DNA of 64,000 nt from a virus: positions 23,173 to 87,172 of the IMG/VR virus record IMGVR_UViG_3300017605_000087; one strand, written 5' to 3'. The translations under genes were made by a program, and so were the position numbers. Below, one piece after another: positions 61,994 to 64,000 of this stretch. Under the pieces are notes generated by a model, which searched no databases, was not told the DNA's origin, and saw nothing but the letters and a program-made list of their open reading frames with translations. Each line of letters begins with the position of its first letter. Positions within the stretch are counted from its first letter, which is position 1.

Positions 61994-63127
61994 ATGGATG
62001 ATATAAACCTAGACGGCTATCCCCCATTAAGTAAGAAGTATATTCTAACACACGTAACACAGGAACAAATATTTGAAAAGTTCACAGGTCTTACAGTAAT
62101 ACCAAACTATCAATACAAAAGTCCTTTTAGACAAGATAATACACCGGGTTGTAATTATTATTACTCTAGTGATGGAGTATTAAGATTTAATGATTGGGCT
62201 GGATACTTTCATGGTGATTGTTTTGATGCAGTAGCTTTTAGAATTAGTGTAGATGCTAATACAAAAGAAGGATTTAAAAGAGTTTTAGATCATATTGCAC
62301 AAGAATTTAGACTATGGAAATATGCGGATGAAACTGAGTTTAAAAGGATGCTTTACAATAGGCTTGTACAAAATGTTGTAAAGTTAGATAAAGAGATTGA
62401 TATAAAAGTAGTACAAAGAGATTGGATAAAAAGAGATGCAGAGTTTTGGAGTAAGATATTTGCAACTAAAGGATATTTAAACTATTTTACTGTTTATCCA
62501 GTAAGAGAAGTTTATCTTAACAATAATGTTAGATATATATTTCGTAATGATTGGGATTTAGCCTATTGTTATGATTTTGGTAAAGGAAGAAAGAGAATAT
62601 ATTTTCCATTTAGAAAGAAGTATAGATTTTTAGGCAATACTAATATATTACAGGGTATTGACAAATACGAGGTAAATAGAGTAGGATTAATAACTAAATC
62701 ATATAAAGATGTAATAGCTGTCAAAATAGTATGTCATAACTATTTTCCAATAAGTTCAGTAGCACCAACCAATGAAAAATACAAGTTAACCAAAGATGAT
62801 TATAGAACATTAAAAGGAAAAACTGATTTCTTATTTAGTTTATATGATTGGGCTAAGGGAACTGGAATAGATAAAATGAGTATTAGAACAGCAATACAAA
62901 TGAGGAGAAATTATAATGTTACTCCTTTATTCTTTACAAATGGAAGATTTAAAACAGTAAACTATAAAGCAAAAGACTTTTCTGAGTTCCTAGAAATAAA
63001 TAAGATGGATAAGACAAGATTTGTTGTTGAAAGAGTTTACGAACATTTTGAAAAAACATATTTTGAACCATACGAAAATGAAATTAATAACGAATTAAAA
63101 TGGATACAACAAGAGAGGCCATATTAG
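61994..63127 (+). CDS. DnaG-like primase (377 aa)
   Basis: YKSPFRQDNTPGCNYYYSSD followed by LRFNDWAG and HGDCFDAVAF is the characteristic N-terminal signature of phage DnaG-like primases, in which the zinc ribbon is reduced. C53, H73 and C76 remain. Toprim-like motifs are degenerate: GLITKSYKD (Lys/Ser where Glu is usual) and FSLYDWAKGTG (the second Asp missing). It may still prime with altered metal binding or need a partner. Confidence 0.7.
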   Translation: MDDINLDGYPPLSKKYILTHVTQEQIFEKFTGLTVIPNYQYKSPFRQDNTPGCNYYYSSDGVLRFNDWAGYFHGDCFDAVAFRISVDANTKEGFKRVLDHIAQEFRLWKYADETEFKRMLYNRLVQNVVKLDKEIDIKVVQRDWIKRDAEFWSKIFATKGYLNYFTVYPVREVYLNNNVRYIFRNDWDLAYCYDFGKGRKRIYFPFRKKYRFLGNTNILQGIDKYEVNRVGLITKSYKDVIAVKIVCHNYFPISSVAPTNEKYKLTKDDYRTLKGKTDFLFSLYDWAKGTGIDKMSIRTAIQMRRNYNVTPLFFTNGRFKTVNYKAKDFSEFLEINKMDKTRFVVERVYEHFEKTYFEPYENEINNELKWIQQERPY

Positions 63128-63552
63128 ATGGTGAAAGAGAAACAAAATTCATCTTTAGAAAGATTACACAAGAAGAACATGAAGCAATGGTTGCATATAT
63201 TCCACAGAAGGAAAATGAAACTGCTAGAAGAAAGTTTAAACAAGAGTTCGGATTTCATTTGAATGATATGGAAGGAATAGGTATTATTTCTCAGAATAAA
63301 AATGATTTCTGGATTGGTAAATGTTTAAGAACAGTAGATATGGGAGGCCCACATGGAAACGGTGTATGGGTTCCAAGTGGAAAAATCAAAGATGTTCAAA
63401 CCCATGAAGAATATGAAGATCATGGAGGTAAATTAAAACATAATGAAAGAAGGTTAATGACGCAAAAGATATTAACTCCAACAGAAGCCTTATTAGCTAA
63501 AGTTAAACACTTAGATGCAACATACGGTGTAATATACAGAATATATGCTTGA
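63100..63552 (+). CDS. Unknown protein (150 aa)
   Basis: Overlaps the primase end by 28 bp and the next gene by 8 bp. Soluble and mixed; the middle GGPHGNGVWVPSG and the helical C-terminus give no known motif. It may be a primase-associated factor by coupling. Confidence 0.5.
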   Translation: MDTTREAILDGERETKFIFRKITQEEHEAMVAYIPQKENETARRKFKQEFGFHLNDMEGIGIISQNKNDFWIGKCLRTVDMGGPHGNGVWVPSGKIKDVQTHEEYEDHGGKLKHNERRLMTQKILTPTEALLAKVKHLDATYGVIYRIYA

Positions 63553-64000
63553 TAAAGAATCGTTTGATTATTTATTTACAATTAATATTCCTAACTATAT
63601 TAGAGAAGTAACATTATCTGAACAACAAAATGCTCAGTATTATGAGTGGAAAGATGGTCAAATAAAAGGTAAAAAACCAGTTCCTAGAGAATGTATTATA
63701 CAAAAATTCAAACAGGAAAGAAAAGTTTTACCAGATCACTTAAAAGAACCATTCAAATTAGCTGTTATAGATAAACAATCTAATGTAGTTGGATTAGTAG
63801 ATACTGCTGATGATATTAAAAATGAAGTAAAAACACATCCTGTTTATAAAGGATGCAGACTTCGTTTATATAATACAGCAACAGGTGTCTATGTACTTGC
63901 AAATCCTACTAAAGTAGGGCAACCTAATAAATCTATTATTAACGGACAAAGAATTAGTAGTGGAGTTGTTAGAGAATTTGCTAAAGGTAAAATATTTGAA
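63545..64000 (+). CDS. Unknown protein, truncated by window edge
   Basis: The frame opens at ATG 63545 (MLDKESFDYLFTINIPNYIR) and stays open for 152 codons to the window end, so the C-terminus is missing. The visible part is beta-rich with VYVLANPTKVGQPNKS near residues 125-140. Function unknown. Confidence 0.55.
   Translation, partial: MLDKESFDYLFTINIPNYIREVTLSEQQNAQYYEWKDGQIKGKKPVPRECIIQKFKQERKVLPDHLKEPFKLAVIDKQSNVVGLVDTADDIKNEVKTHPVYKGCRLRLYNTATGVYVLANPTKVGQPNKSIINGQRISSGVVREFAKGKIFE

Noticed and set aside
1-64000. Stop-codon reassignment (TAG or TGA read as sense)
   Set aside because: Some crAss-like phages recode TAG, but all core genes here are full length under the standard code, and several genes end in TAG or TGA at sensible positions.
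1-64000. CRISPR array, insertion sequence or integrase
   Set aside because: No regularly spaced repeats of 25-40 bp, no transposase or recombinase motifs, and no terminal inverted repeats around a gene were seen.

Overview
The window is a 64-kb, AT-rich piece of a tailed phage genome that infects a member of the Bacteroidota and belongs to the crAss-like phages (order Crassvirales). Several things support this. The leftward block holds a large terminase, a portal, a scaffold-like protein, a 491-residue capsid protein of recognisable crAss-like type, connector/ring-like proteins, a muzzle-like protein and very large virion proteins, in the order known for that group. The rightward block holds a family A DNA polymerase, a DnaG-like primase, a DnaB-like helicase, an SF2 helicase, a Dda/RecD-like helicase and a RecT-like protein. 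Intergenic promoters fit the Bacteroidota primary-sigma consensus (TTTG, 19-21 nt, TAnnTTTG), and ribosome-binding sites are mostly A-rich rather than Shine-Dalgarno. The standard genetic code fits. I see no integrase, tRNA or CRISPR array.

Layout. Positions 1-38,908 are all on the minus strand and are tightly packed. Read in the direction of transcription (right to left) they are: an IHF/HU-like protein, a PD-(D/E)XK nuclease, a C39-like cysteine peptidase, a possible small terminase, TerL, portal, scaffold-like protein, major capsid protein, two conserved 366-residue proteins, a 325-residue virion-type protein, two cysteine-rich proteins, a fibre, a beta-helix spike, holin-like membrane proteins, a second fibre, three connector-type proteins, the muzzle-like protein and three giant cargo-type proteins. 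The last of these runs off the left edge and carries an HELVH zincin motif. Positions 38,909-39,376 are a divergent control region with two leftward promoters, a weak rightward promoter, a long hairpin and a 16-bp palindrome. Positions 39,377-64,000 are all on the plus strand.

The plus-strand block has two parts. From 39.4 to about 47.6 kb there are many small proteins of unknown function (zinc ribbons, single-TM peptides, a secreted protein with a C-terminus like a type IX secretion sorting domain), with unusually long gaps for a phage. These gaps hold hairpins, palindromes and a recurrent leader, AACCAATTAA followed by ACATAACA, directly before start codons. One gap, 43,362-43,896, looks like a large structured RNA. 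From 47.6 kb on, a promoter starts a compact operon that leads into replication: a RepL-like winged-helix protein, Dda-like helicase, PolA, DUF1653 and HNH proteins, SF2 helicase, a possible helicase loader and a DnaB-like helicase. A second strong promoter at 59.5 kb then drives a RecT-like protein, an unknown protein, an SSB-like protein and the primase, separated by strong hairpin terminators.

The most interesting parts are the structured RNA and modular leader/hairpin cassettes at 39-48 kb, the phage-encoded candidate for export by the host type IX system, the GG-containing motifs shared between cargo proteins, and the duplicated fibre domain. Family names come from motif recognition by eye. 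No database search was possible.
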